DNA from: Spodoptera frugiperda
Lineage: Eukaryota > Arthropoda > Insecta > Lepidoptera > Noctuidae
Assembly: GCF_023101765.2 (NCBI RefSeq)
Contig: NC_064223.1
Location: 1,922,001 to 1,986,000, forward strand
Direction: 5' to 3'
DNA: 64,000 nt
In this document: positions 25,251-36,507 of the stretch, piece after piece
Numbering within the stretch: position 1 is the first letter of the stretch
How the letters are laid out: every line of letters begins with the position of its first letter
The notes under the pieces: generated by a model
What the model was told of the DNA's origin: nothing
Seen by the model: the letters and a program-made list of their open reading frames with translations, nothing else
Database searches by the model: none
Position numbers and translations under genes: made by a program

Positions 25251-26560
25251 TGTTATTAAGAACCCTGCGAATCCTCCGTCGATGTGACAAACTCTGCAGA
25301 TTGACGGGAGAACTCTTTTATACCTAGTACCTACCTCCTTCACCATATAAATACAAATTATACTGAGAAAGTATAAATGTTCTCGGGTCTAATTCCCGAA
25401 TCAAGTAGAACTGAATAGAAAACCAATATTTAACATAAGGTAAAAAGTAAACATATACACACTACACTAAACAAATAACTCTTCATTTTGACCACTTAAT
25501 TTAGTCAATTTCAATTTATTTATTTACTCAAATGTGGTACATGACATACAACATAATCAGATCAGCACATTTACCAATTTTGGCATGCAAATGGGTTAGG
25601 TAGGTACAAGAATACGTAAACTTAAGTTTACACAGTCATTTTAAATTAATTGACAATACAATTTACGCTTTTGGTACATAAGCTACACTTAGTGCTATTA
25701 TTTATTTCAAATTTTATAACCAGAAGATTTACATTTATTTATTTCTAAAAATTTTTGCACTGAGTAGTAATTTTCTTAAATTAACCATTTTTGTTTTGTA
25801 TTAACAACACAAAATATTTTGGTAGGGTATTATAAATAAGTCATTCTGTTATCAATTTTTTCAAAGTTAAATAAGTACTACATGGGTCCGCATTTTCTTA
25901 ACATATATTTCATATCATAATATAACACATATATCTAATAACCCTAATAACATAACACTGACTGAGTTCTTTCTGGCAGCACGATCGTACTGACACACTG
26001 GTTAACTAACGTATTATTTGTGAACGGAATACTATTCGAACTGTCACTAAATGTACGAAGAAAAGTGGTAAATGTTTTGCGCTGGAATCAAAGAGTATGT
26101 CTGAAAACATCACCACGACACTGTAGAAGCGTGGCGGTCAATTGCAATATGATTGTCTAGCAATACTTTAAGGTTCCGGAGCTGCGGACTAGCTAACAGG
26201 TTTACCGGGTAAAAGCCTGACACCACTTCTCGTCTCGTCCAAGGCGGGAGAAGTCATTGAATGATTTTCCCCCTACAAAAAAAAAGAAGCAATACTTTAT
26301 TTGCATCTACTCCGAACAACTATTACAATTATACGAATTCTGCATCACACTCATTTTACCTATTAATAATTATAACGACTGTAATAATTTACTTAAGTCC
26401 TTTCTTTCACCCCGAAGTACATTTCACTTCAACAAAGTGCATACCAAGTACAATATTGTACACTAGTGAGCACAGACAAAGTCCTTCAGGTCCAAGGTCC
26501 AAACAGTCAACCGATCTCAAAAGCTTTGTATTCAAACTTGCAAAATTAAAAGTATATTTG
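25251..26560. other. AT-rich intergenic region between E74 and Sec22
   Basis: No gene is supported here. Small open frames near 26257-26593 lack family similarity and fall in AT-rich low-complexity sequence just before the Sec22 promoter. Confidence 0.6.
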
Positions 26561-26616
26561 TCTGACGTGTTGCTGTCATGTCAGTGGCTTTGACGTGTAT
26601 TGCTCAGCTGTCATTT
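26561..26616 (+). promoter_or_regulatory. Sec22 promoter with clustered TGACG/TGTCA motifs
   Basis: Within 56 bases, 125-180 bases before the Sec22 ATG, the sequence shows TGACGTG, TGTCATGTCA, TTGACGTG and TGTCATTT. The same motif family recurs before other compact genes in the window. The role as promoter is inferred from position. Confidence 0.4.
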
Positions 26617-26739
26617 AATAGATTTTGTTTTCCAATTTCCCGATAATGAGAAGGAAAAAGTAATCATTGTTATGTGAAAATCTTACTGTAACATACATTT
26701 GTTTATATGTTAACGTGAGAGACAGTTAAAATATCGAAA

Positions 26740-28656
26740 ATGGTTCTTATGACAATGATCGCAAGGGTCGTAGACGGCCTCCCTCTGGCCGCTACAATGC
26801 AAGAAGATGAACAGGTAACCAGTTATTTACTGTATAATCTACTTATTGTTATCCACGTGTAATGTTGAAAACACCTTTCTATCCTCCTACAAATTTAAAT
26901 TTGTAATTTTAGCTTTATTATAAATATAGTTTATCTCTTCACCACTGTATTGATCCACGACATATTTTTATTTAATTTGTCCACTTTATTATTTTTTATT
27001 TTATAATTTAATTTGCTGTCGTGGTTCGCAGAGCGGCTGCAATGTACTGGAGTATCAAAATCAGGCTAAAATGCTGTTTAGAAAACTAGGCCCACAATCG
27101 CCGACACGTTGCTCCATCGAAACTGGGCCCTATCTCTTCCAGTGAGTCCTATCGCTTTTTATTTTTCAGTTGGTCCCTCAATTTAACGCTTTTGTTGTCA
27201 CCAATTCTAGCACATCCATTCTGATGAAATTATTAATTTAATTTGTGCAATCTTATTATTTTGTTGCATTATACACAAAATGTAAATATTTATTTATATT
27301 TCCTAGGCTACACTGTGGACCTTATACCAGCAACAACTACAAACTAATTGTTAATTTATTTGTGTTACAACTTTCAGTTATCTTATTGAACACGAGATCT
27401 GCTACTTAGTGTTGTGTGAGCGGAACTACAGCAAAAGACTAGCATTCAGTTATCTCGAAGAGATAGCTCAAGAGTTCTACCAACAGTACGGCAAGAGGGT
27501 ATGTATAAATAATATCATAATAATCATGAACCTGACTAAAAAAAATCCTGTCTCATCATTAGAATTAGTCATATCTTCGTACTAAGGATCTTATTTGAAT
27601 AAAATGTGTCAGATACACAAACAGTAACTTTATATAACCAAAGTCAATCAGGCCCTACATCTGATTAAAAAACACACTTCCTGCCATATTATAATATTGA
27701 TAAAAACACAAATTAGCTTTGCATAACAACACTGCAACTATTTAGTTCAGCATTGATAACAATACACATTTAACATTTCAACTAAATATTATACCAGTAA
27801 CTTCATACACTTCTAAAGAATCATAATACTAACTGTAAACTAACATGCTCTGTTAACAGCTCACAGAAACTGTGAGCAGTGAACCATATTTATGTTGTTG
27901 TAAAAAAATATTTACTAACACTAGTGGCTTTGCAAATGTTTTATGTAGGTACCTATGTTTCTTCTTTACACATACAGACTATCATAAAAACTGTCTTATT
28001 GTTTAATATAGCAATTTCTTAATTCTGATATCATGAAATGTTACAGGTGAACACAGTCACCCGACCATACACATTCATAGAGTTCGACACCTGGATGCAG
28101 CGCGCACGGCGGCAGTACGCGGAGGGCGGCGCACGCGCACGACGCGCGGGCGCCGCCGCGCAGCTCGGCGGCCAGCTTGGGGACGTGCAGCGCATCATGA
28201 TGCAAAACATCGACGATGTGCTGCAGAGAGGAGCGATACTCTCTGGTAATACTATTAACCATTCTAGGTGTTAAGTTATAAACATGTTAATAGAGTGGAT
28301 ATACAGCTATGAAAGATACCAATCCATGACTCATTACGACTTGGATGAAAATTAGAGTAATTATATTTTTTATTGTTATCAGTTACGACATCGAAATCGG
28401 CAACAAGAATGACTAATAAAAATACAAGATACATAATTTATACATTAACGCAAATGTTTTATAGATAACAAGTAACTAGTTTTCACTAAGTAATGAATTT
28501 ATTTCAGAACTGGATACAAAGACTCAGAACCTATCAATGATGTCTTCGAAGTACAAGAAGGACGCGACATACCTGAACACAAAGTCGATGCTGGTGAAGG
28601 TGACGGCGGGCGCGGTCATACTGCTCGTGTTCGTGCTGTACTTCTGGGTGCTTTAG
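26740..28656 (+). CDS. Sec22: Vesicle-trafficking R-SNARE Sec22 (Sec22b type)
   Basis: Five exons with GT-AG junctions: 26740-26814, 27032-27141, 27378-27498, 28047-28245 and 28508-28656, giving 217 residues (vertebrate SEC22B has 215). The N-terminal longin domain (MVLMTMIARVVDGLPLAATM to about residue 120) is followed by the SNARE motif (DVQRIMMQNIDDVLQRGAIL, with the expected zero-layer Arg at 163). The C-terminal membrane anchor ends LLVFVLYFWVL. Sec22 is an ER-Golgi SNARE for COPII and COPI vesicle fusion, anchored in ER and cis-Golgi membranes. The linker between the longin and SNARE parts is unusually rich in Ala/Arg/Gly and is locally very GC-rich. The start was chosen because the family begins MVLxTMIARV. 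All junction phases are consistent (0, 2, 0, 1). Confidence 0.95.
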
Positions 28657-29760
28657 ATTGGTCATGTATTCCTACTACTGTGGTACTACTGTTGTGTACT
28701 GTGTTATGGGCTACTTTGCAATACCATCAGATAAAATGGCAAGTTATACTCAGTGGAAACTTGTTCAATATATTTATCTGTATCACCAACTTAATTATTT
28801 TGTCATGAGAAACTCACTTATTAACCTTTTGACCGCCAATCGTGTATAGACAACACGCCAAAATAATGCCCAGCCAGACTTCTAAACGTAAATATAGATA
28901 CATTTTTGTAATTCCTTTTGCTATTGATGTTTCTTGACTCATTCTTAATTATATTAAATGCCCTTTTTTATATTTCGTACATATCTACATATATGACGAA
29001 GAAGTAACACTTATACAACTTCCAAAAAACTATTTCACAATGGTGCTGAGGGCATGTCTTCGCTTTCTCGATGTGGAGGTCAAATGGTTAATTACTTTGC
29101 CAAACAAAGACAATTTAGAAGTAAAAACATTATAACTATGGTACTGCAAAGTTCCATAGAAGTCCACCCACAGTGTGACAGCTATGCTGTTATAGTTGAA
29201 TTGCCTTTTGAAACTATAATAGTACACATTTGGGATATTAAATAAATTATATGTCTGCAAGATTTAATATTTTCTATGTGATTACTCCGGATAGTTTTGT
29301 AACTAGACATAGCAAGGTATTGTAGAAATAAGAGCCCTTAGCCTTACCTTACTGCAATAACATTTGTATTTCTTATTTACATCATAATAATTACTGTTAC
29401 AGAGATATTCGGTTTATAAATTTGAGGGTGACATGCTCAACATATATTTACATGATGCTGCTTCATTATTTTGAGAGTTATACAGCAGATACTACACAAA
29501 ATAAGCATTCCAAGCAATGTACTCGACCACAATACATTGAATATATAACTGGTACATAGCATTGTTACAATGTGTTTGGTATAACTTGATAAAATACTTG
29601 AAAATGCTTGCAAATGGAAGTAATCTTGTCTATGCCAATCATATTTTTTTAAATGTAATGAGCACAGTGAGTGCTTGGTGATGGAATGTTGTAAATTTTA
29701 TCACATATTGTTATTTAATGTATTTATTTAAGATTTAATAAATATGCATTCTTTTAACTG
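28657..29760 (+). other. Sec22 3' UTR
   Basis: This is AT-rich and non-coding after the Sec22 stop. AATAAA signals occur at 29241-29246 and 29737-29742; the second is followed by T-rich sequence. The gene on the other strand ends at 29917, so the two 3' UTRs converge and may overlap. Confidence 0.5.
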
Positions 29761-29916
29761 ACTCTTTTAATTTGCCCCACATGACATAATTACAATTTTC
29801 CCCCTTTCTGATGGCAGATTGATCTGATATTTGATACACACTCTTATCCTAGATACACATTAAGAACATAATTTTTAACATAAACATAACAAAAAATGTT
29901 TTAATTGTTACTTGTT

Positions 29917-30833
29917 TCAAGTAGGATCCTGTTGCTCTTCATGTACAGGAAGATTCCTAGCCAAGTGCAGACTGGTGATACTACTTAAGGAATTCTTCAT
30001 TCTTATTGCAGTAGTTACAGTCATTACCTGGAAACAGGAATTATTTAAAAATAAAATATTATTATACATAGATGATTTTTATTTTGAGGCAAGTAGATTT
30101 TTTTCTTTAAGAATATTGCCCCACCCTAAGTTTTTCTGCTATATCATCATGACCCAGACCTATAACAATTTGTGGACCACACAAAGAGTTTCTCCATGCG
30201 GGAATCAAATCCACTAACCATTGCTGCCTACCCACCGACTGCCAACACTGCACTGCACAACTGCCTAGTCACTGCAACGACCATGCAGTCAATCAGATGG
30301 ATATAGTCTCAAAAAAAATTGGCACAATACCTGCAATATTTTAGCGAATATAACAGGTCTGTTCTTCCACTGCAGTGTCCCAAATACTTGCACCGGGTAT
30401 GGAATTACTGTCGACTGTGGCGGAGATTTCAGGTACACCACGGACACCTGCACCAGAGGCTCCGACTGACACTGTGTCTCATTCAGCTGGAAAATTAAAA
30501 CCTTTATAGGAAAATGTCCTCACATAACAAATAATTATTTGTACTGATGCAAACTTACGTCAGTCAAATAGAAACGTCCATTGATACTTTTTAAAATTCC
30601 TATCGTCCTACATTTTATAACTTCATCGCCGAATATTAAACATTTCTCTGCTACGTCCTTGAGGTCTGTATATATATAAAAATCATGCTGAAATAAAATG
30701 ATGATTCCGTTACAGACTTGTTTAGCTATATACAAAGGTATTTTATAAATTATAAAGTTGTTAAACTTACACACGGTGTATTCACACAGAATGGCATTTC
30801 CTGATAGGAAATATCCTTCTTAATGGCTTCCAT
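29917..30833 (-). CDS. Small protein of unknown function, possible single OB fold
   Basis: Four exons on the minus strand: 30833-30771, 30687-30559, 30486-30331 and 30027-29917. All introns are phase 0 with clean GT-AG sites, giving 152 residues and a stop at 29919-29917. This consistent splice pattern supports a real gene. I do not recognise the family. The middle (VIKCRTIGILKSINGRFYLTD, then QVSVVYLK, then VQVFGTLQWKNRPVIFAKIL) has the alternating strand pattern of a small OB fold. It resembles in outline RPA3, TEN1 or RMI2-type proteins that bind single-stranded DNA within complexes; this assignment is tentative. There is no signal peptide or membrane segment. It is head to head with NUDCD1 (522 bases apart) and tail to tail with Sec22. 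The last intron holds a degenerate SINE copy. Confidence 0.75.
30114..30290 (-). mobile_element. tRNA-derived SINE, old degenerate copy (A)
   Basis: This stretch aligns with the better-preserved copy at 49086-49310 in the same orientation. It shares the GCCCCAC-CTA end, the block GACCCAGAC...CAATTTGTGGA-CACACAAAGAGTT, and the tRNA B-box region (GGGAATCAAATCC here, a decayed form of GGGAATCGAACCC). It has an internal deletion and CpG-decay-type changes, so it is older. It lies in the last intron of the OB-fold-like gene. Confidence 0.75.
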
Positions 30834-31355
30834 TTCATGTGTTTTTCGTTTGCATTCCTATCTGTATATTAAAACAGTATATTTCATCATTAAAGTTTGG
30901 GTTTTATTTGATTTTATCAACAATGTTTACGTTTCTTGTTTGCGTTCGTGGTTCGCGCTCTCCAGCAGGACTTCTGTCAATATGATTTTGTATTTTAAAA
31001 ATGTCAAACATGTGTGTTGCAAGTACAAAACCAAAGTGGGAATTTAAGTGAGAGTACACAAATTAAGTAAACTTGTAGTATATTTTAACGCCCTAAAGTA
31101 TTTTGTTCATAACATGTAAAAAATTAGTTAAAATATTTCTTACAAACAAACTGAAATAATCCGTACGGTTGGTATTTAGGTATAATTTGTTTTATTTTTC
31201 TATAATGTATCTGTGGTATGTGTCACTGTCACTTTGACTGTAAGTCAAATGTCAATTCGCATCCAATGTTTTGTATTTGCTAAATTTCTTGTGAGATTTA
31301 TCAGTGCAACGTTTTAACTCTAAAAAAATTGTAATTGTACTCATTGTACTAAAAC
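30834..31355. promoter_or_regulatory. Divergent promoter between the OB-fold-like gene and NUDCD1
   Basis: The 522-base gap separates two start codons pointing away from each other. It carries TGTCA/TGACA motifs on both sides: TGTCAAT and TGTCAAAC near 30975-31010, and TGTCACTGTCA, TTTGACTG and GTCAAATGTCAA at 31221-31255, about 100 bases before the NUDCD1 ATG. No TATA box is obvious at the expected positions. Confidence 0.5.
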
Positions 31356-33175
31356 ATGTCTTCTCTTATTGAACTACGTCCCAACCGGCGGCTTTTGGAT
31401 CATGATTTTGAAGGTTACAAGCTAAATTTACATGCTCTACCACATTTTACTCATGAACTGCTTGTACCGGTCGACAAAGTGTATCCAGATGAAGTTCAGT
31501 ACTCATTTGTCCACGCTAAACTATTCGCACTGCATAATCATTTAGTTTTAGACTATTGGGACTACGTTCTGAATTACTATTACATTGACAGAGAACAAAA
31601 AATACGTCGTGTTTGTTTCGACAACACAAATCAAACGTTCCATAACCAAGTTGTTTACGACGTGCCCGCGCATGTGGAGAGGAAGTCCGGCCACTTCAAC
31701 CTCTGTTTGTCTTTCCCATCAGACAGTGTAGCTGTAGTCAGTGATGGAACAGGATATTTGCACATTATTGATACAGGTGCAAGAAATCGCCCCTCCGGCA
31801 GAAACCAAGCATGGCAAACAGTTCAGTCCAGTCTTATTCTAGGTGAAGGAAAATATTTTATCATAATGGACTCTAGAATTCAAGAAAAAGACAATGTAGA
31901 GACATTGCACTGTCTTCTCCAATCAGTTGAGCAGAATGAGTCACACTTTGACTCTGTGCTCACATGGGTTACCTTTGACAAAGAAGACCAAGGTTGGAAG
32001 CAGATGAGTTTCAGACAAGTACAAGGCAAAGGCATTGTGCACTATGCTGCCATAGAAACAAGTTGTACTGCACTGTACATTGCTTCCGACAACACATTCA
32101 AATTCACCTTAGATTCGGAGAAGGAAATTGTTGCACCCTCCACAGAGTCACCTCGAACTGTCATCTACACATGGCTGCAGACAACAGAAGATATCACAAT
32201 AACTTTAAAACTGGAGTCAAACTTCAACAGAACACTTCTGATAGTAAATGTTACACCATTGCACATAAAGGTGAGCTATGCTGGCAAGACCTTTGTTGAT
32301 GGAAAACTGAAGCACAAAGTGGACAGTGAACTAACAACATGGAATGTCCAAGACAATGGCCAGGTTGATGTTCTCCTGACTAAATCTGAGAGCATGATGT
32401 GGGAAGACCTGGTTGAGGGCGGAGACCTAAATGGTGAGCAAATTATGGATGCCAGCTTAGTGGAGGAGGCCCACAGACGACTGGCTCATCTGTGTGCTGA
32501 AACTGAGGTAATGGCTGATGCTGCTGTACCTGGACTGTCTACACAGGAGTTAGAAGAATGTGATGCAGCATCTGAGGAGGATACAGTTATAGGTAAAGTT
32601 ATTTCTAGTACAATATGAAATTTTCAAGATTACATTTTTGTCTGATGTTTTTTTTCAACAAACCTCTTTCTATTATTGCAGTAAGACTGGATGCAACAAC
32701 CCACACTGTGACACACAGAGCACCACTCAGTGTTCACCAATACTTGTTTAGCATCAAAATTGAAACTCAAGAAGTGCCAGCCCTGGCACTAAGACATGAT
32801 GTGGATGCCTGCATCTGGCAACCCTATGCACAACTAGTAAACACCAACACATGGCCAGTGAAGCACCAAGGCTCTCTCAGTGCATTTGGCTATGTGCAAT
32901 CATCAAAACAAAACAGGAAGTTTGTCACATGCCCTCCTAACTTCTCATACAGTGTTGTGTGTGAAGCTACCAGACACATCTTCATATATCAAACCAACAG
33001 TAGCCAAGACTGTCAACTCAGGAAGAGGACCGGAGGCACCATGAAGGCCATAAAAATTGGCCAACAACATGTATTTAACATTGACAAGTATGGAGAAGTC
33101 CTGGGAATCAGTGCCACCAATGAGTATTTATTCATATTAACAGATAACCATTTGGTAGCAATACAAATACAATGA
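31356..33175 (+). CDS. NUDCD1: NudC domain-containing protein 1
   Basis: Two exons: 31356-32592 and 32682-33175. The intron is 89 bases with donor ATAG|GTAAAG and acceptor TTATTGCAG. Without splicing the first frame runs only 26 nt further to a stop, so the junction is needed. The spliced product is 576 residues, close to the 583 of human NUDCD1. The N-terminal part (LRPNRRLLDHDFEGYKL) forms a beta-propeller-like region. The CS/p23-like NudC domain covers about residues 269-353 (VIYTWLQTTEDITITLKL to MMWEDL). The family motif STQELEECD comes just before the splice, and the C terminus has QYLFSIKIE, LRHDVDACIWQP and GYVQSSKQNRKF. NudC-family proteins act as Hsp90-linked co-chaperones; NUDCD1 is cytosolic and nuclear. 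The start codon follows an AAAAC context and matches the family N terminus. Confidence 0.95.
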
Positions 33176-33263
33176 AAATTATTTCTAAAAGTTTATCTTG
33201 GTTGTATATTTCATGTCTCAGTTGTAACTTAATACATAGTATAATTACATTTAATGGAGATTT

Positions 33264-33269
33264 AATAAA
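33264..33269 (+). terminator. NUDCD1 poly(A) signal
   Basis: AATAAA lies 89 bases after the NUDCD1 stop codon, followed by T-rich sequence. It is the first canonical signal after the gene and precedes the opposing BCD1 gene. Confidence 0.6.
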
Positions 33270-33441
33270 CCTATTTTTATACAACACAAACAGAAAGCCC
33301 ACTATGCATACACAAATAATATCACAGGCTTACATAATATTATATAGTCACAATCAGTAATTGTATATTCATAAGTTTGTCCACACATGTTTATGTGCAG
33401 ATTCTTGTGTGACTTATCAGTTCCCTCGAGAATTCCTATTA

Positions 33442-35026
33442 CTAGGTTTCCACTTCATCTTCACTGTTATCGTCCAAACTCTCCTCTGAGGAGTATCCTG
33501 TGGTGAACAGTAGATTCTTGGGTTTCTTCTTTCTTGCTGCTTTGATCTCCTTCTCAATCTCCATCTTCTTCTCCTGGGCTACTTTCTCTGTGAGTAGCTG
33601 TCTAGGTCTCTTCCTGGAATGCTCTGTAGTTCCATTTGTGTTGCCATCAGTATTGGCTTGTGTATCAGGGTTCCCATTAACTACTGATGTAGTGTTTTCT
33701 TTACTATTACTAGTACCAACTTTATCAGTATTAGTACCAGATTTTTCTTCTATTTCATCTTCTGTAAAACAAAAAACAATATAAACAATCAAATCAGTTC
33801 TGGGTTACTACAAAATAGTATCTATTCAATCTTACAATATCCAAGAGTATTGAAATAAACTTATAGTAATTCAATTGAACTACTGAAAGAAGCTTAAGTT
33901 TAATTTTGAATTTTTTTCTTGGACCTTTGTGAGACTGACACAGTAAAGTAATGCAAATACAAACCTGGTGTTATAATCTCAAAGTTGTAGGCATGGTCTT
34001 TGAGTACAACAAATATAATTGGGAATTCCACTATGCACTTCCCAGATAGGTTCTCAGCCAAAGATTCTGTTGGATCCAATTCAAAGAACTTCCTTCCAGA
34101 ACCCTTCACTTTCTCAGCTGTAAAAGAAATATAGAATCAAGTAAATAATGATATCTTCAATACAAGGTTAACTAAGATAATTTTTACAGAATCTAACTCT
34201 ACATACCTCTTAGTAATATTTTAACTCCACTAAATCCCACAGATTTATAGTAAGACAATGCCTTTGATCCTTCAAAAGGCAAGGCATCAGGGTTCAGATA
34301 CTTGTCCAGGAGTTCTGACAGCCGCTTGTGTTCCCCACACCTCTCATCCACAAACTTCAGAGGCTCCGACTCAACATTAGGAAACACCCACTCCACCCTC
34401 CAGTTGATTATATTCATTTTCTTGTTGTACCTGGTAGTATTCACTTTGTGCCTTGAGAAATTCTGTGCTAAGAATTGCAGGGCTGTACCCCTCTGCCTGG
34501 CTGCCATTTTGAGCTTAAATAGATACTGTTGGAAAAAAACATAATTATAAACTTATTCTTATCATAAAGCATGTTAATTAAATTATATAAAAAATTGTGG
34601 TTCACTTACAATAGGTAATTCCTTGTCAACCCTAGTGTATTTCTTCTTCTCATCTATTTTGACGCCATATACAAACCGCGCACACTCCTCTAGTAGTCTG
34701 TAATCGCTCAGCAGGTCTGTGTCCGTGAAGTCTTTAATCCTGATGAACTTCGTGCGGTCTCTGATGCCATCACATTCTAGCTCCTTTTTATGTATCCTTA
34801 CACACTCAAGGCAACAGGTCTTCACCTCGCATTTCGGGCAGGTGTATTTAGCTTGGTTTTTGCCGCATACTTCGCAATCTCCAAGTCTACAAAATAGGTT
34901 AGAATTATTAAAGTTCAACTAACTATAGTACGTTATCAGCACACAAAAACTTAGTTATTATCTTTTATTTTCATACCTGTTTACTTCAATTTCACGCTCA
35001 GAATCACTATCTGATGAAGAAGACAT
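33442..35026 (-). CDS. ZNHIT6: Box C/D snoRNA assembly protein BCD1 (ZNHIT6)
   Basis: Five exons on the minus strand: 35026-34977, 34886-34610, 34525-34207, 34117-33965 and 33761-33442, giving 372 residues (yeast Bcd1 366, human 470). After an acidic serine-rich start (MSSSSDSDSEREIEV) comes a HIT zinc finger at residues 21-55, with ligands C21, C24, C33, C36, C41, C45, H49 and C55. A conserved core follows, with RYNKKMNIINWRVEWVFPN and ALPFEGSKALSYYKSVGFSG. The C terminus is charged and low in complexity, with a Lys-rich helix (KKMEIEKEIKAARKKK) and an acidic tail (DDNSEDEVET). The nuclear protein is needed for early assembly and stability of box C/D snoRNPs together with the R2TP/Hsp90 machinery. 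Intron phases are 2, 0, 1, 1. It converges with NUDCD1 and is divergent from PAGR1. Confidence 0.93.
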
Positions 35027-35668
35027 AATTTATGTTAAAATTCAGTATTTTGATAAAACACCACAACTATTTATAGTAAACAACGAAACTGTCAAAGTCA
35101 GATCTCTCTCACGTGTGGAATCAGTGGAATGTGGAAAGCATTTGACACACAGTGTTGCCAGCGAGGAATTTTAAACTGCCGTATTTTTGAAGATAAATAT
35201 AATTATTATGTTTGAAGGCCGTGAAAACTTTAAACGCCATGTTTTTAACTTTTTATTTTTATGATCAAACGAAAATATTTTTCACAATTTATATAAAAAT
35301 CAAACGAATCTTAAAAACGTCTGAAGTATACTGACGTGCCTTTGCTGCGGCAATTGCTGTTCTGCGGTAATTGGACCATCTTTTTGAATCTATAATCAAC
35401 AATCTACAGGCAACAAATAAAAAAATACTGAAGTAAAATTTACAGAAATTGCCGTACGGTAATTCACGTATCAAAAAGAATTCATAACATCCACAGTGAA
35501 CGTATTAATATTTACCAAAGAATTTCTCGCTGGCAACACTGTTCCTAATGTCAAAATTTGACATTTAATGTCATTTGAACCTGCGTGTGTAGAGTCGTTT
35601 TGTTTGGGTTTGTTAATTTTTATTATACAAAATAAATATTACACACTCTTTGAATAAACGTCTAAATT
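35027..35668. promoter_or_regulatory. Divergent promoter between BCD1 and PAGR1
   Basis: The 642-base gap separates two outward start codons. Near PAGR1 it carries the 15-base palindrome TGTCAAAATTTGACA (35549-35563), then TGTCATTTGA. Near BCD1 it carries TGTCAAAGTCA and CATTTGACACA (about 35090-35145). A possible palindromic E-box CACGTG lies near 35110. Confidence 0.5.
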
Positions 35669-36127
35669 ATGGGCACAGTAGAATTACAAGGCGATGACTG
35701 GGATTTACCTTGTTCAGACGATGAGGTATCTAAAACCGGTATGTTTATCGGCAAAAACTGGATTCCAGAACCAGCTGAATTGGAGGAGCTATATAAGGCT
35801 CTTGATAAAACTGGAACATTACCGTTAGAATGGAAATGTCCTGGTCGGAGACCTCCTTCACCGGTACCTGTTAGTAAAGAAAACCAACCAGAAATTCCAG
35901 CGTCGCCGATAAGAGAAGAGAAATCAGATTTCGATTTTATGGATGAAGTGAGTTCGTTGCGATTACGAGTACGTAGTAAAGGCGAGGATACACTAAGAGG
36001 TTCAGCAAAGAAGAAGACCACATCGTTTGATGGCATCCTCTCTAATATGATTAGACATAAGAGGATAGAACAGATGGAGAAGCAAGCCAACACGTCCCCA
36101 TCAACACCATCATCCAGTGGCAGTTGA
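35669..36127 (+). CDS. PAGR1: PAXIP1-associated glutamate-rich protein 1 (PA1)
   Basis: A single-exon gene of 152 residues. It shows the family's conserved blocks in order: DDWDLPCSDDEV (residues 9-20); the WIPEPAELEELYKAL...GTLPLEW helix region followed by the GRRPPSP motif (31-65); an FDF-containing acidic patch (87-94); and a C-terminal FDGILSNMIRHKRIEQ helix (120-135). PA1 is a small nuclear subunit that pairs with PTIP in the MLL3/MLL4 (Trr in flies) H3K4 methyltransferase complex and also links to nuclear-receptor activation. The vertebrate protein is longer (about 254 residues) because of Glu-rich spacers. The ATG at 35669 is the only start that includes the N-terminal motif. No intron is needed. 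Confidence 0.88.
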   Translation: MGTVELQGDDWDLPCSDDEVSKTGMFIGKNWIPEPAELEELYKALDKTGTLPLEWKCPGRRPPSPVPVSKENQPEIPASPIREEKSDFDFMDEVSSLRLRVRSKGEDTLRGSAKKKTTSFDGILSNMIRHKRIEQMEKQANTSPSTPSSSGS

Positions 36128-36400
36128 TTAGAGGACGCCAGTGACACTAGTGATTAAAGTTGACCCAAGTGGTAGTGACATTGAATCAATGTAAACACAA
36201 TACAGCATCCTGCAGTGTTATAATTATTATTGAACACTAAATACATTTTAGTACATTTCCAGAGAATTTATCATAGTACTTGTCAAGACAACCATGTTTA
36301 GAGCATTATATTAATTGCACATTGTTTAACCTGTTGTTTGTCCCAATATAGATCTAAATGAGACACTAATGTATTTTCAATTTCATTGTGTTTCATTCAT

Positions 36401-36406
36401 AATAAA
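36401..36406 (+). terminator. PAGR1 poly(A) signal
   Basis: AATAAA followed by a T/G-rich segment (GTGTCTTTC), 274 bases after the PAGR1 stop and about 100 bases from the opposing TRUB2 stop. Confidence 0.6.
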
Positions 36407-36476
36407 GTGTCTTTCAAGAGATCAAGATGTTACTTAATTGTTAAATTAAAACAATAAATTGATGTAAATTATTTAG

Positions 36477-36482
36477 TTTATT
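36477..36482 (-). terminator. TRUB2 poly(A) signal
   Basis: The minus strand reads AATAAA 26 bases past the TRUB2 stop codon. The TRUB2 3' UTR is therefore very short or runs into the 3' end of PAGR1; the two transcripts converge tail to tail. Confidence 0.45.
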
Positions 36483-36507
36483 ATTTACGATCTAGTCTAC
36501 TTATCAT

